Origin: Leishmania donovani
Lineage: Eukaryota; Euglenozoa; Kinetoplastea; Trypanosomatida; Trypanosomatidae
Direction: 5' to 3'
DNA: 53,741 nt
Assembly: GCF_000227135.1 (NCBI RefSeq)
Contig: NC_018238.1
Location: 526,483-580,223 of the forward strand
Shown here: positions 30,342-40,250 of the stretch, piece after piece
Layout of the letters: each line of letters opens with the position of its first letter
Position numbering within the stretch: position 1 is the first letter of the stretch
Made by a program: the position numbers and the translations under genes
The notes under the pieces: model-generated
Database searches by the model: none
The model's input: the letters and a program-made list of their open reading frames with translations, nothing else
Told to the model about the DNA's origin: nothing

Positions 30342-33300
30342 ATGGCAGCAGATACAGCTGTGCCCAGTAACTGCGATGGCGCATTGGAGAAGCATTTTCG
30401 CCCCATTGTCTTCCTCCTTAACTCGCACACTCCAGACAACGTCGACGCGGCAACGGTCGCCGATCTTCTCCATCCCTTCTTCAGAAAGGACGACTACTAT
30501 GTCGTGAATGCTTCCACCGTCGCAAACCCGATCGGGATTCTGAGAGAGGCGAAGAAATCCTTATCGAGTGAAGCGTCATTGCAGGCTGCTGCAGCCTCGC
30601 TGCAAGACCGCCTTAGCGCTGCCGTGCAGAGCGCACTAACCAATATCGCCGCAACGCGACGGGAAGCACAGCAGGCGGCGTTGCAAGCGAAGGAGGCGCA
30701 GCTGTCCGCGTTGCAAGCAGACTACGTGGAGGATGGCCTGTCCGCGGAAGAGGCGCGGGCCGCAGCGCATGCCGAGCTACAAGAACGTTCCGAGTCAGAG
30801 GGCGAGGAGAGCTACTCGAGCGCCGGTGAACGTCTTCCGCCAGCTGTGTGTGTGGTAAACGCACCTTTGTTGCCCGCAGCTGTAGCCCGACTGGCATGCG
30901 ACGTGGGCGGCTTGGCTGCCGTAGTGCTGCTGGAATCGCCGTGCAGTGTGCGCGAGTTGGTCTCCGTTGCTGGCGCTGGCGGTCGCAAAAGCAGCACCAG
31001 CGTCGCCGCGTCGAACGCCCCGAATGACCGGGCGAAGGGGCGCGGCCCAGGTGCCGGTGCCGCAGCCGCCTCGTCCTCTTCCACAAGCAAGCAGCACCAC
31101 TTCTCCGCAGCGGCGGGCGGTAGTGCGGAAGATCTGTTGGCGGCCCTTGGCCGAGCCGCGCTTGCACAACCAGACGACAACGCCTTCCTGGATGTTTTGC
31201 TGCAGCACGTGCCTTATCCAACGGAGAGAGCGAACAGCACAGACGCCAGCCCAGAATCCCCGGCTCTCTTGCGTCCTTCCATTCCGGCGGCGCAGTTTTT
31301 ACCCACTCTACACGCACTCCTGCTGCGCATTTTTTCCTGCTGGGTGCGGTACAACGCGTGGCGAGTGAGACGATTTCTTGTGCAGGTGCCAGCCTACACG
31401 CCCCTAATCGACTCCGAAGCGGCGCTGTCTGCGGTGGCAGGCGAAGATGCCTTGGCTGCTGCAGCGGCCGCGGAGCAACGCCCCAACAAGCGCAAGAGCG
31501 GCGGCCCCGGTGGGCATGAGGACAACGTTCCTTTGCCGATCTCAACCAAGCTCCCCACCACGACGCCGCGCCCATGCACCATGGCGCAAGTTGCTGCCGA
31601 GCAATTTGAGTACACAGCGTACATGCAGCGCTGGATGCGCAGCGCCTCTCACGGGAGCACCGACAACGTGCTTGCGGCCGGGGAGGCGGTGCAGGCGTGC
31701 CTTAAGGGCTGCCTGTGTCAGGTGGCCTCATTGAAGGGCTCGTCTACACTACGCACCTCTGCCGACACCTCTGCAGCGCAGCTTGGTGAGGATATCGCGG
31801 ACGCCTGTGCCAGGTGCCGCATCGCAGTCGCTGTGTCCTCTGGTGCGTCATTGCGGCCTCCGAAGGACGGTGTTGAAGCGGCTTGCCAGGACAAGGGGGC
31901 AGCCACTTGCGGTGCGACGCCCATCTCCGCTCCGGCGTCCGCCGGACTCACTGCCGATTCCGTTGAGGAGGCCCTCGCGCACATTGTCACGGAAGAAGTC
32001 GGATCGGCTGCGCTGCCGAGCGTCACTACAGCGTTGATTACAACTGCCGGAGATGGAGACGCTCTGCACTGGATGCGCGACGCGTTGCTGGCGCGTGACC
32101 ACCATGGGTGGCACACTGCCGTGCAGAGGTGGGGGAGAACCGCTGTGTACTGTCTGCATCAGCAGACGCACGCCATCGGCGCACCACGTACCCAGCACAC
32201 TGCGCACCTCCTCGACAGCCCCACTACTTTCCCTCGCTTCTTTCGTGAAGAGGAATTCCTTGAGGCAGAGGGCCGCCACTACGCACCGTCGTCATTGAGC
32301 GATGACACGGAGAAGGATGAGGAGGAGTCGGAGTCGGACTCATCGTCTGAGGAGACGACGTCAGACTCGTGTGGCGACGACACCGCTAGCGCTGCGGAGG
32401 ACGCGGCCACCAAGATGGTGCCTACAGCCGTTCGTGAGATGCCCCCTGCGTGCCCTACAGTCGACCACGTAGATATTGTGAGCCAGCACCTGCGTCGGCG
32501 GCGTGTGCTGGAGCAGGTACGCTTGTCCCACGCTCGGCCTCCTGTGCAAGAGCTCATGGGCTGCGCTACGCCGTGTCGCACCGTGGTCACAGAGACGCAG
32601 TGGATGCGGGCGGCCGACGGCACGCTCGTGGAGGTGGCCCGAACCGCTGCGAACAGTGCACAGGTGCGATGTACTATCGTCGACGCTGGCATAGATCTCG
32701 AAGCTGGGTTCATGCTGGACTGCCCACCGCCGACCGTCGACGACTTCGCGAAAGCGACGGCTGTAGACGCGCGTGCGAGTGGGTCGCTGCCAGAGCCGCT
32801 CCTCTCATCGGCAGTCCGCGGCTTTTTGTCGCTGGGACGCGAACTTCGAGTCATCACAGAGGTGGTCGCAGACAACGCACAGGCTGTGGCCCAGGCCGCC
32901 TACGCTGCCGCCGTCGCCGCCGCCAAGGAGGCTGCCGTCACCCAATACGAGGCGCAGTTCAGACGCGTCGGAAAGGCCTCCAAGTCTCGCGAGGAGGCAA
33001 AAGCTGCTAATCAGCTCACTTTGGAACAAATCACTAAAACACTGCTGGATGCACTACCGTCACCTCCGCCTCCACCGCCCCCTGAGGGCGGCGACGGGAA
33101 GACCGCTGCAGCGCGAATAGTAATGCGGGTGCACGCTTGCTTCCTTCTGCACGACTGCGTCATGACGGCCGCGGCGCCGAAGGCCGGGGCTCCAGGGGTT
33201 CAGCTCCGATGCCTGAAGCCCAGCCAGCACACTACACACCTTCCACGGCGCAGACTCCTCTCCGTGCAGCTGTGGAACGAAGGCGTGGTGAGCACTGTCG

Positions 33301-35669
33301 CGCTCACCCACCTGCAAGCTATCGACGTCTATCTCGACGGCGTGGTGGAGGTGCACTCGCCCGATCTCGCAGCTGGCGTGCGCCTGCTGCTCTACAAGAA
33401 TGGCAGCTACGTTACTGTTTCTGGTCGGTGCCAGCTGCTTGTCTCCCCCGACGGCCGCGTCACCCGCTACGAGAACGGCGAAGGTGGACGTCTCGTGCAT
33501 AAACTTCAGCGCGGGCGTGCAACTGCAGTCAGCGCGCCAGCCGTGCATCGCGTGGAGCGGGAAGATGGACTGCATCTGGAGGTGATAGAGCCCAGCGGCG
33601 CAGACGACGATGGGCAGGCAAGCTTGATACCTTGCAGCCTGGGTCATGTCCGCTGCATCCGCTTTGGCACTGGGGTGGTGGTCGAGCAGGGCGACAAGGA
33701 CGGCATGTGGTCATGGAGATTCGTTGGGCTGCCAACCGTGTACTGTGACGTCGCGGCCTACCAGATTGCCGCAGCGATCGGCAAAGGCGAGTGCGACCGG
33801 CTCGCATACCAGCCACGCACCGACTCCTTCTCTCTCTTCCTGAACGACAGCGAGGCGGAGGGCGCTAGGGTGGCCGCCGATGTGGCAATGAGCAGCTGCC
33901 GCATATCTGTCTTCACGCAAGGCTGCGATTTGTCCACCGCGCGCACCGACCAGGGAGACCGCACCGGCGTTTTTGCGGTGGATTGTGCGTACGGCGGCGT
34001 CTACGGACGCGTGGGTGCCGACCGTGTGTACCGCGTTTCGCCGTTCGGGCGGTGCTCTGAGGAGGTCGAGCACGGTGGCGATCTGCGCTATCGCCAGTTA
34101 GTGCTGCCAGAGCACTACAAGAGACCAAAGAAGACGGCAGAGGCGCTATTGCTGCCAGAGTATGCGAGCCCCAGCTTTCGTCGCGCCGTCGCTGGCGAGG
34201 GCGGCGATCTGACCACAGTGCCCAGCGCAGACCACACAGACGCCCTTCACCTGCAAGCGGTACCGCTGCTTTTGCCCAAGGAGCCTGCGCGCATCTCCGC
34301 GAGTACGGCGGCGTCTCCCTATAGCACGTTGGCTGTCCAGCATCCTGCTGCATGTGTCCCACTCCAGCTGCGCTGCATCGCGCTGCAGGAAGACGGCTCG
34401 CAGGTCACGGTACTTGATGCAGCGTCCTGGCTGGAGTGGGTGATGTGGTGGCAGCGCCACAGCAGTTGGGCCCCCCAATACTCTTCACCGACGCCGAAGG
34501 AGGCGCTCCGCGAGGGTGCGCCGGAGGAGCGCCCCTTCAGACTCATCAGAGCTTTGCGGGCACGGCAGGCGTTTGTGCCCTTCACTGAGCCCGGCGCAGA
34601 AAACGTGCCGGCGGAGGCGTCTGTAGTGCAGGAATGCGTGCTGCGGCTGCCTTCCCGTGAGGCTGCCTCGGCGCCGTCTTGGTGTGCTGCTGGTAGTCTC
34701 GCGCGGACTAGTGCCGTGAGCGGCGTCACTGGTGCCGCCGATGAGGAGGACACTGCACCTGCGGCAGCGGTAGCGGAGGCAGCTGTGCCATTGGACGCTG
34801 CACCAGTCTCCCCTATCGTGGCGCGTGAGGAGGAGCAGGTGCCCATGGCCGCACTCACGGACGCTCACTGCGTGACCGAATTGCCTGCCGCGGTAGGCCG
34901 GCGCGGTGGCTCGCTGAACTACTGGACATCCGCGCTATGCCCGCAGGCGCTGCAGCCCTCTCGGGACAGCTCCAGGACTGAGAACGGGGTCGCCATGCCA
35001 ATGGCGCGGACGCACACGGCGAACCTGTCGGCCGATGCGGCCACGTCCGAAGCCCCGGCGCCACCGTCCCCGGCAGTACCAGCCGCTATGCCGAAGAAGA
35101 CGTTGTCTTGGCAGTCGTCGAAGGTGCCTCTGATGCACTCGTATCATCCTGCGGCGGACGAGCTCACTGGAACCAACGCCTCTTCGCGATTTCACACTCC
35201 ACGGCTGGAGGTGCATCCGAGGAAGGTGGAATTCGGCAACGTGCTTCCTCTGCGCAGGTACGTGACGACGGTGAGGTTGACCAATGCGTCGACGGTACCG
35301 TGTCGCTACCGTGTCCGCGTCGGCGCGGTGGTGCGCCCTTTCCTCTCCGTCTCCTACTCGCGTCAGTTTGTGGCGCCTGGTATCACGACAGAGATGCACG
35401 TTGAGCTGTCTGGCAGCCAGCCTTACGGCGTGATGGATTCCCACATCAGTATTGTGCACGAAGGCGGTACAGTGGAGGTGAACGTGTGGTGGTGCACGAC
35501 TGACGAGGCGGATACAGCGCGTCTGGGTGACGGCGTAACGTGCGCTGGCTGGACGGTGCACAAACCGGCGATTCAACATCCACGCATGCCTGAACAGGAG
35601 ACAGAGCAGACCGATGATAGGAGCACCCTCTCCGACACCGATGTGGCACTAGACGTGCGCACCGCGTAG
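30342..35669 (+). CDS. SPAG17/PF6-like central-pair axonemal protein (1775 aa)
   Basis: A very large, soluble, Ala-rich protein. The ATG at 30342 is three codons into an open frame starting at a GTG. Regions: a compact N-terminus (ca. 10-70), Ala/Glu coiled-coil (80-160), Ser/Gly-rich linkers, an acidic Ser/Asp/Glu stretch (about 645-680), an Ala/Lys helix, then a Pro run (PSPPPPPPPEGG, ~905-917) before a conserved part. This middle part (~970-1280) has repeating short beta motifs such as VQLWNEGVVSTVALTH, YKNGSYVTVSGRCQLL and ENGEGGRLVHKLQRG, as in PF6/SPAG17. The C-terminus (~1620-1715: HPRKVEFGNVLPLRRYVTT, SYSRQFVAPGITTEMHVEL, EGGTVEVNVWW) is an ASH/HYDIN-like beta domain typical of axonemal and ciliary proteins. 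SPAG17/PF6 builds the C1a projection of the central pair in motile flagella, and this order of regions is its signature. I am fairly confident in the family, less in the exact orthology. Confidence 0.85.
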   Translation: MAADTAVPSNCDGALEKHFRPIVFLLNSHTPDNVDAATVADLLHPFFRKDDYYVVNASTVANPIGILREAKKSLSSEASLQAAAASLQDRLSAAVQSALTNIAATRREAQQAALQAKEAQLSALQADYVEDGLSAEEARAAAHAELQERSESEGEESYSSAGERLPPAVCVVNAPLLPAAVARLACDVGGLAAVVLLESPCSVRELVSVAGAGGRKSSTSVAASNAPNDRAKGRGPGAGAAAASSSSTSKQHHFSAAAGGSAEDLLAALGRAALAQPDDNAFLDVLLQHVPYPTERANSTDASPESPALLRPSIPAAQFLPTLHALLLRIFSCWVRYNAWRVRRFLVQVPAYTPLIDSEAALSAVAGEDALAAAAAAEQRPNKRKSGGPGGHEDNVPLPISTKLPTTTPRPCTMAQVAAEQFEYTAYMQRWMRSASHGSTDNVLAAGEAVQACLKGCLCQVASLKGSSTLRTSADTSAAQLGEDIADACARCRIAVAVSSGASLRPPKDGVEAACQDKGAATCGATPISAPASAGLTADSVEEALAHIVTEEVGSAALPSVTTALITTAGDGDALHWMRDALLARDHHGWHTAVQRWGRTAVYCLHQQTHAIGAPRTQHTAHLLDSPTTFPRFFREEEFLEAEGRHYAPSSLSDDTEKDEEESESDSSSEETTSDSCGDDTASAAEDAATKMVPTAVREMPPACPTVDHVDIVSQHLRRRRVLEQVRLSHARPPVQELMGCATPCRTVVTETQWMRAADGTLVEVARTAANSAQVRCTIVDAGIDLEAGFMLDCPPPTVDDFAKATAVDARASGSLPEPLLSSAVRGFLSLGRELRVITEVVADNAQAVAQAAYAAAVAAAKEAAVTQYEAQFRRVGKASKSREEAKAANQLTLEQITKTLLDALPSPPPPPPPEGGDGKTAAARIVMRVHACFLLHDCVMTAAAPKAGAPGVQLRCLKPSQHTTHLPRRRLLSVQLWNEGVVSTVALTHLQAIDVYLDGVVEVHSPDLAAGVRLLLYKNGSYVTVSGRCQLLVSPDGRVTRYENGEGGRLVHKLQRGRATAVSAPAVHRVEREDGLHLEVIEPSGADDDGQASLIPCSLGHVRCIRFGTGVVVEQGDKDGMWSWRFVGLPTVYCDVAAYQIAAAIGKGECDRLAYQPRTDSFSLFLNDSEAEGARVAADVAMSSCRISVFTQGCDLSTARTDQGDRTGVFAVDCAYGGVYGRVGADRVYRVSPFGRCSEEVEHGGDLRYRQLVLPEHYKRPKKTAEALLLPEYASPSFRRAVAGEGGDLTTVPSADHTDALHLQAVPLLLPKEPARISASTAASPYSTLAVQHPAACVPLQLRCIALQEDGSQVTVLDAASWLEWVMWWQRHSSWAPQYSSPTPKEALREGAPEERPFRLIRALRARQAFVPFTEPGAENVPAEASVVQECVLRLPSREAASAPSWCAAGSLARTSAVSGVTGAADEEDTAPAAAVAEAAVPLDAAPVSPIVAREEEQVPMAALTDAHCVTELPAAVGRRGGSLNYWTSALCPQALQPSRDSSRTENGVAMPMARTHTANLSADAATSEAPAPPSPAVPAAMPKKTLSWQSSKVPLMHSYHPAADELTGTNASSRFHTPRLEVHPRKVEFGNVLPLRRYVTTVRLTNASTVPCRYRVRVGAVVRPFLSVSYSRQFVAPGITTEMHVELSGSQPYGVMDSHISIVHEGGTVEVNVWWCTTDEADTARLGDGVTCAGWTVHKPAIQHPRMPEQETEQTDDRSTLSDTDVALDVRTA

Positions 35670-36681
35670 CTTCGTGACACTTGGGCGTAAGTGCAGCATG
35701 GCACAACCGACATGTGCCTCTGCCCCCATGTGTGCAAACGTGTTTTTTTTTTCGTGGTGTGTTGGCCCGGTTTACGCGGCAAAAGCAAAGAGAAAACCTT
35801 TTCGTGGTAGTTTCCGGCCCTTCTGCACCACCCCCTCCCCCTTTCCCACCATTTTGTGACGCAGGTGTATGTGTGAGTGTTTCTGTGCTGCGTGTCGGAC
35901 CTTGCTGTGTCTCGCCCCCTCCCCTCCTTCCTTCTCCCCACCCCTCCCTCCTCACTCCGCGCTCCAGCGCCAAATGTAAAGTACGGCCTCCTCTCCTTTT
36001 GGCTACTCTTTTTTTTTTTCTGTTTGTTTGATGTAGTGGCTGTAGCTGGTGCAACCGGGGCGTGTGCGCATGCGCGCGTGCTGGCGGGCCGGACCGCCGT
36101 AATTTCGACCCTACGCAGTCTCTCTCCTACCGTGAGAAGATGAAAAGCAACAATTTGCAAAGGTGCCGTGGCGCTCGAGGACGTCCGTAGGAAGACGGGA
36201 GAACGAGATGGGGTTCGCTATATTCTTGTGCACGTCTCAGCCGGTCAAACAAATCGCACAACTCCAGCGCTCACGCGCCCACCAATTTCATTTGTCTGGT
36301 GCATCTGGGATGCTTTGGGCCGCGGCGGCATAAGCGACCCCATGCCCGGAACGGAATCGTTTATGCGGTTACATGACGGCGTCGACCGCGTTCAACCACG
36401 CCTGTTTCTCCGTCGGTGGAGCCACTGTAACGACTGCGATGCCCCAGTGGTCTCACCAAAAGGCAGCACAAGGGAAAGAGACAATGGCCTCGTCCCCATC
36501 CTCCCCCTCCTCTCGCCCCGCCTTGTGCGCTGCCAACGACGCACAGTCTCTTTCTGCCCATGCCACATATCGCACGGAGTGTTGAGCTCTCGTGCAGCCT
36601 CTCACAATCAAGCTCTATCGTACCAACTCACGATCTCCCTTTTATTTCCTCTCAGCCCTCACTTTGCGTCGTGTGGCTCTC
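35670..36681 (+). other. Intergenic spacer, 1.0 kb
   Basis: No gene seen. Contains several runs of T and poly-CT (35740-36030) and the acceptor of the next gene. Confidence 0.6.
36634..36655 (+). promoter_or_regulatory. Predicted trans-splice acceptor for the 36682 gene
   Basis: CTCCCTTTTATTTCCTCTCAG ends with AG at 36654-36655. The ATG at 36682 is then 26 nt away, which supports this start over the upstream in-frame GTG. Confidence 0.65.
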
Positions 36682-38565
36682 ATGGCACCCGGCGCCACTG
36701 ACCTCCAACCTGGACGCGCATACCGCGTGGGCCTCCTGGAGTACACCCTGGAGAAGGCTTGGTTCTGCCAGTTCTGCGTTGGCATACTGATCTGCGCGAA
36801 CAATGGTGCCTGCTTCTGCTTTTCCATCTTCAGCCCCTACATGAAGGGCGAGGGTTTCAGATACAGCCAGTTTGAGATCGATGCCGTCTCCACTGTCGGA
36901 GTCCTCCTCAGCTACTTTTCGATGCCGACTGGCTTCTTGTATGACCGCAAAGGCCCGACCGCCACGTTGCTCGTCGGGACACTGCTCAACATCACAGGCT
37001 GGGCAGGCATGTACTTGATTTTCAGCGATGCGCTCTCCCACAGTGCGGTTGTCATGGCGATCTTCTACGGTCTATCGCAGCTCTCCGCAAGCTTCTATGA
37101 GACCGGCAGCATACTTACTAACTTGAAGTCCTTCTCTTGCTACCAAGGGCGCGTCATTCTGATTCAGAAGACCTTCATGGGCCTTGGCAGCTCCCTCGTG
37201 GCACAGGTCTACATCGCCTTCTTTGAAAAGACCTTTTCCGGCATCGCTCCCTTCTTCCTCTTTTTAGTGTCGTACTCCGCCTTTGCGGGGACTTTAGGTG
37301 TGCTGTATTTGCGTCTGCCAACGCCTGCGACGAGCTGTGTTGGCATCAACATCGAGGACGCCGACACCCGCGCCCGCGGTGGTGGCGAGCCGCGCATGTT
37401 CGCGCTCCCCTTCAACATCGGCACCACCATCCTCTGCTTCAGCGTGGCCTTCGTCTTGCTCACCTCGCTCGTAGAAAACTACGTTCATCCCTTGAGCAAT
37501 GAATGGCGCGTGGCCATCGGGCTTGCCACGGTCGGCCTCTGCGTCTCCTTCACTGCTATGATCTTCACCACACCGAACTACGAAGTGAACCGACGCCGCG
37601 GTGCGGGCGAAGCAGGCATGGGTGGCATCGACGACAAGGCGCCAGCCTTGGGGGCCTCCGCGGTTCTCTTACCGCCGACGGCAGCTAAGGTCGGCAACGC
37701 TGCTGCCATGGCCACGGAGGATGGCCGCTGCTCCGCCGTGAAGGACGATCTCGACGCACGCGGTGTGTTGATGGCTGATGCAGCTCCCCCTGCTGGGGTG
37801 ACAGATGTATCAACGACCACAGCGACACTTAACCCAGCCTTGCCAGCACTACCGCCCGTGGGACCCAGTGTCGAGGGTGAAGACTCCCAGGAGGGCCTTG
37901 GTATGCTAAACGATAAACCATTGTGGGAAAACCTACAGCACCGCGAGCTGTGGTTGCTGTGGTTCGTCTGCTTTGGGGCGTGGAGTGCCATGACGGTGGT
38001 GTCGTCTAACAGCACCCATATCTATCAAGCTATAGCACGCGGCTCCTTCTCTCTCACCGTCAACACCGTTTTTGTGTCGATCTACGGCGTGGCGAGCGCG
38101 CTGGGCCGCATCCTTGTCGGCGCTCTCTACCCACGGATGGCACAGCGGCGAATCCACGTAGCAGCGCTGCTGCTGGTCGCGCCGCTCCTCAATGCCATCG
38201 GACTGCCGCTCTTCCTGATCTCCTCGGATCGTGTCCTGTTTGTGCCGTTTTTTGTGGTCGGCCTCGGCGTAGGTTTCTCGTGGGGGAGTACGGTGCTCAC
38301 CGTCACGTCTGTCTTCACCTCGTCGAACTGCGGCAAACATTACAGCTTTCTGTATACTGCGGGCATGCTTTCACCGGTCATCTTCAATATGGCGCTCTTC
38401 GGCCCCGTGTACGATCATTACCAAGCAAAGCAGGGACACGGGAAAGTTGGCTTCTGCGAGGGCGTGATATGCATCACTGTGCCGTTAATAGTGTGCATGG
38501 TAGTGAACATATTTGCCGTGATGTCGGCATACGCGTTTTACAAGTGCATCACAGCGCGCCTCTAG
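36682..38565 (+). CDS. Nodulin-like major facilitator superfamily transporter (627 aa)
   Basis: A 12-helix transporter with a long hydrophilic central loop. Helices 1-6 span about residues 15-230 and include FCQFCVGILICANNGACFCF and the MFS motif A-like segment PTGFLYDRKGPTATLL, where the D-R/K-G turn between helices 2 and 3 is intact. Residues ~300-405 are an Ala/Gly/Pro/Asp-rich loop. The second half restarts with LQHRELWLLWFVCFGAWSAM and includes SIYGVASALGRILVGALYPR, the second motif A-like loop. This architecture matches the nodulin-like / NFD4-type MFS group, well represented in trypanosomatids; substrates are generally unknown. The frame is open upstream to 36592, but the ATG at 36682 follows a strong acceptor. 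Confidence 0.9.
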   Translation: MAPGATDLQPGRAYRVGLLEYTLEKAWFCQFCVGILICANNGACFCFSIFSPYMKGEGFRYSQFEIDAVSTVGVLLSYFSMPTGFLYDRKGPTATLLVGTLLNITGWAGMYLIFSDALSHSAVVMAIFYGLSQLSASFYETGSILTNLKSFSCYQGRVILIQKTFMGLGSSLVAQVYIAFFEKTFSGIAPFFLFLVSYSAFAGTLGVLYLRLPTPATSCVGINIEDADTRARGGGEPRMFALPFNIGTTILCFSVAFVLLTSLVENYVHPLSNEWRVAIGLATVGLCVSFTAMIFTTPNYEVNRRRGAGEAGMGGIDDKAPALGASAVLLPPTAAKVGNAAAMATEDGRCSAVKDDLDARGVLMADAAPPAGVTDVSTTTATLNPALPALPPVGPSVEGEDSQEGLGMLNDKPLWENLQHRELWLLWFVCFGAWSAMTVVSSNSTHIYQAIARGSFSLTVNTVFVSIYGVASALGRILVGALYPRMAQRRIHVAALLLVAPLLNAIGLPLFLISSDRVLFVPFFVVGLGVGFSWGSTVLTVTSVFTSSNCGKHYSFLYTAGMLSPVIFNMALFGPVYDHYQAKQGHGKVGFCEGVICITVPLIVCMVVNIFAVMSAYAFYKCITARL

Positions 38566-39154
38566 ACCGGTACACACACCTTAGCCGTGGGTAGTGTTAT
38601 CGGTGGCCTCGGTTGGACAACAGTTCCCACCCCTCTCCCTCACCAAAAAAAAACGATACGAGCGCAACATGCACCTGCTTCGGCTGAGACGAACAAGGTA
38701 CTCTTTCACCCGCGTGGTGGCAAGACGCTGGGCTTCCTTTTTTGTGTGTGTATGTGCTTTATCACTGCTGCTGTGTGGAAGTGCCCGTTTACCTTCTGCC
38801 TCTACCACAGCAATACTTCCCGTTGCCGGCATCTGCAGCTTTAGCGAATGCAGCCGAGTACGCCACATCAGAGCTACAGGTAGAGGCGGGAGGGAAGGAG
38901 AAGGATGAGAGGGCCATGCAATATTGTTCCTGTTGAAAGAACGAGTAATCTCACGTTTTCTGAGGAGACAAGCCTGCTTGCTTATGTCCATCATATTATT
39001 TTCTACTCTTGTTCTCTACCGTGTGGCTGTCCTCCACTCAAACCTGCTTTTAGTTTTGTTCCTTTACACGTGTTCCTCATGTGTGCTAAACGGAGGTCGA
39101 AAAAAAAAGGTGCAGTTGGTCTCTCTCTCAAATCGCCCCCGATCGACACGATCC

Positions 39155-39409
39155 TCCTCTTTTTCCTTTTCGACGTCTCCATTCTCTGCTATGCAACAGG
39201 AGGTCGGTGTTCCGCTCTAACCCGCTCCCCCCTTTCCTCCTCCCCGGCGTGCTACACAGACCCCCCATCGCGTGATGCGAAGCAGCCGTAGACGCACCCG
39301 CGTTACAGCAATGCGCCGACCCAGCCGTCTGAGAGCACGGCCGACTGCCTCAAACTCCACCCACCCCGCGCTCTACAGGTCGCCTCGCAGCCGCTTCCAT
39401 CATACTGCT
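39155..39409 (-). mobile_element. SIDER-like element, - orientation, cut by a gap
   Basis: Bases from about 39171 to 39409 match 39637-39875, with at least one difference (CGTCTCC against CGTGTCC near the left end). On the - strand the sequence ends in an A-rich tail (complement of TTTTTCCTTTTCGACG at about 39160-39176). The element runs directly into the 99-N gap at 39410. The left flank beyond the tail differs from the flank of the copy at 39616. Confidence 0.6.
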
Positions 39410-39508
39410 NNNNNNNNNNNNNNNNNNNNNNNNNNNNNNNNNNNNNNNNNNNNNNNNNNNNNNNNNNNNNNNNNNNNNNNNNNNNNNNNNNNNNNNNNNN
39501 NNNNNNNN
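39410..39508. other. Assembly gap (99 N)
   Basis: Placeholder-size gap; four of the five gaps in this window have exactly 99 N. Confidence 0.95.
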
Positions 39509-39615
39509 ACAACACACAAAACCAACAGCGAGGAGCCACGCTCATGAGGCGGCGCACCGCGCCCTCACGCGCGCGCGCACACACACACAACACGGAACAG
39601 AAGCATGCAATCTTT

Positions 39616-40250
39616 TTTTTTCGCTTGGTTCATCTTCGACGTGTCCATTCTCTGCTATGCAACAGGAGGTCGGTGTTCCGCTCTAACCCGCTCCCCCCTT
39701 TCCTCCTCCCCGGCGTGCTACACAGACCCCCCATCGCGTGATGCGAAGCAGCCGTAGACGCACCCGCGTTACAGCAATGCGCCGACCCAGCCGTCTGAGA
39801 GCACGGCCGACTGCCTCAAACTCCACCCACCCCGCGCTCTACAGGTCGCCTCGCAGCCGCTTCCATCATACTGCTCGCCACCTGGTGCGTCGTCCTCGGG
39901 GTGGCCTCAGGCTCCCCGCACCGGTGGGCCGTTGAGGGCCGGGATGGGGGTGGGGTGCGTTCGAGTCACGCGGGCACTCGTGCCTAATCATATGGATGGG
40001 CCAGGTATGCTCACGCTGTCGCAGGCCGCTCCGACGCCAGGCCGTCCTGGAGCTGACCGCAGACGTCAGCAGCGATCCATCGCGCTCACTGCGCTACGCC
40101 CTAGGCATCTGTCCTTCTGACGGCGAGACGTGGGTTTGGCATCGGCAGGGATAGCGGGGCTGCTCGGCTTCCTCGCACAGAGAGCGGGGATGTGGACTGG
40201 GCACTGATGCCACAGTGACGTGTGGTCCCCGTTGTCAGGAAGAGAGGCAC
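39616..40250 (-). mobile_element. SIDER-like element, - orientation, complete
   Basis: Inverted copy of the element at 11150-11792, including its A9 tail (here T run at 39612-39620). Identity continues past the tail into the GC/GT alternating run and to the contig edge at 39509, which matches 11899 in the other copy. Identity lost beyond about 40250. Not coding. Confidence 0.65.
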
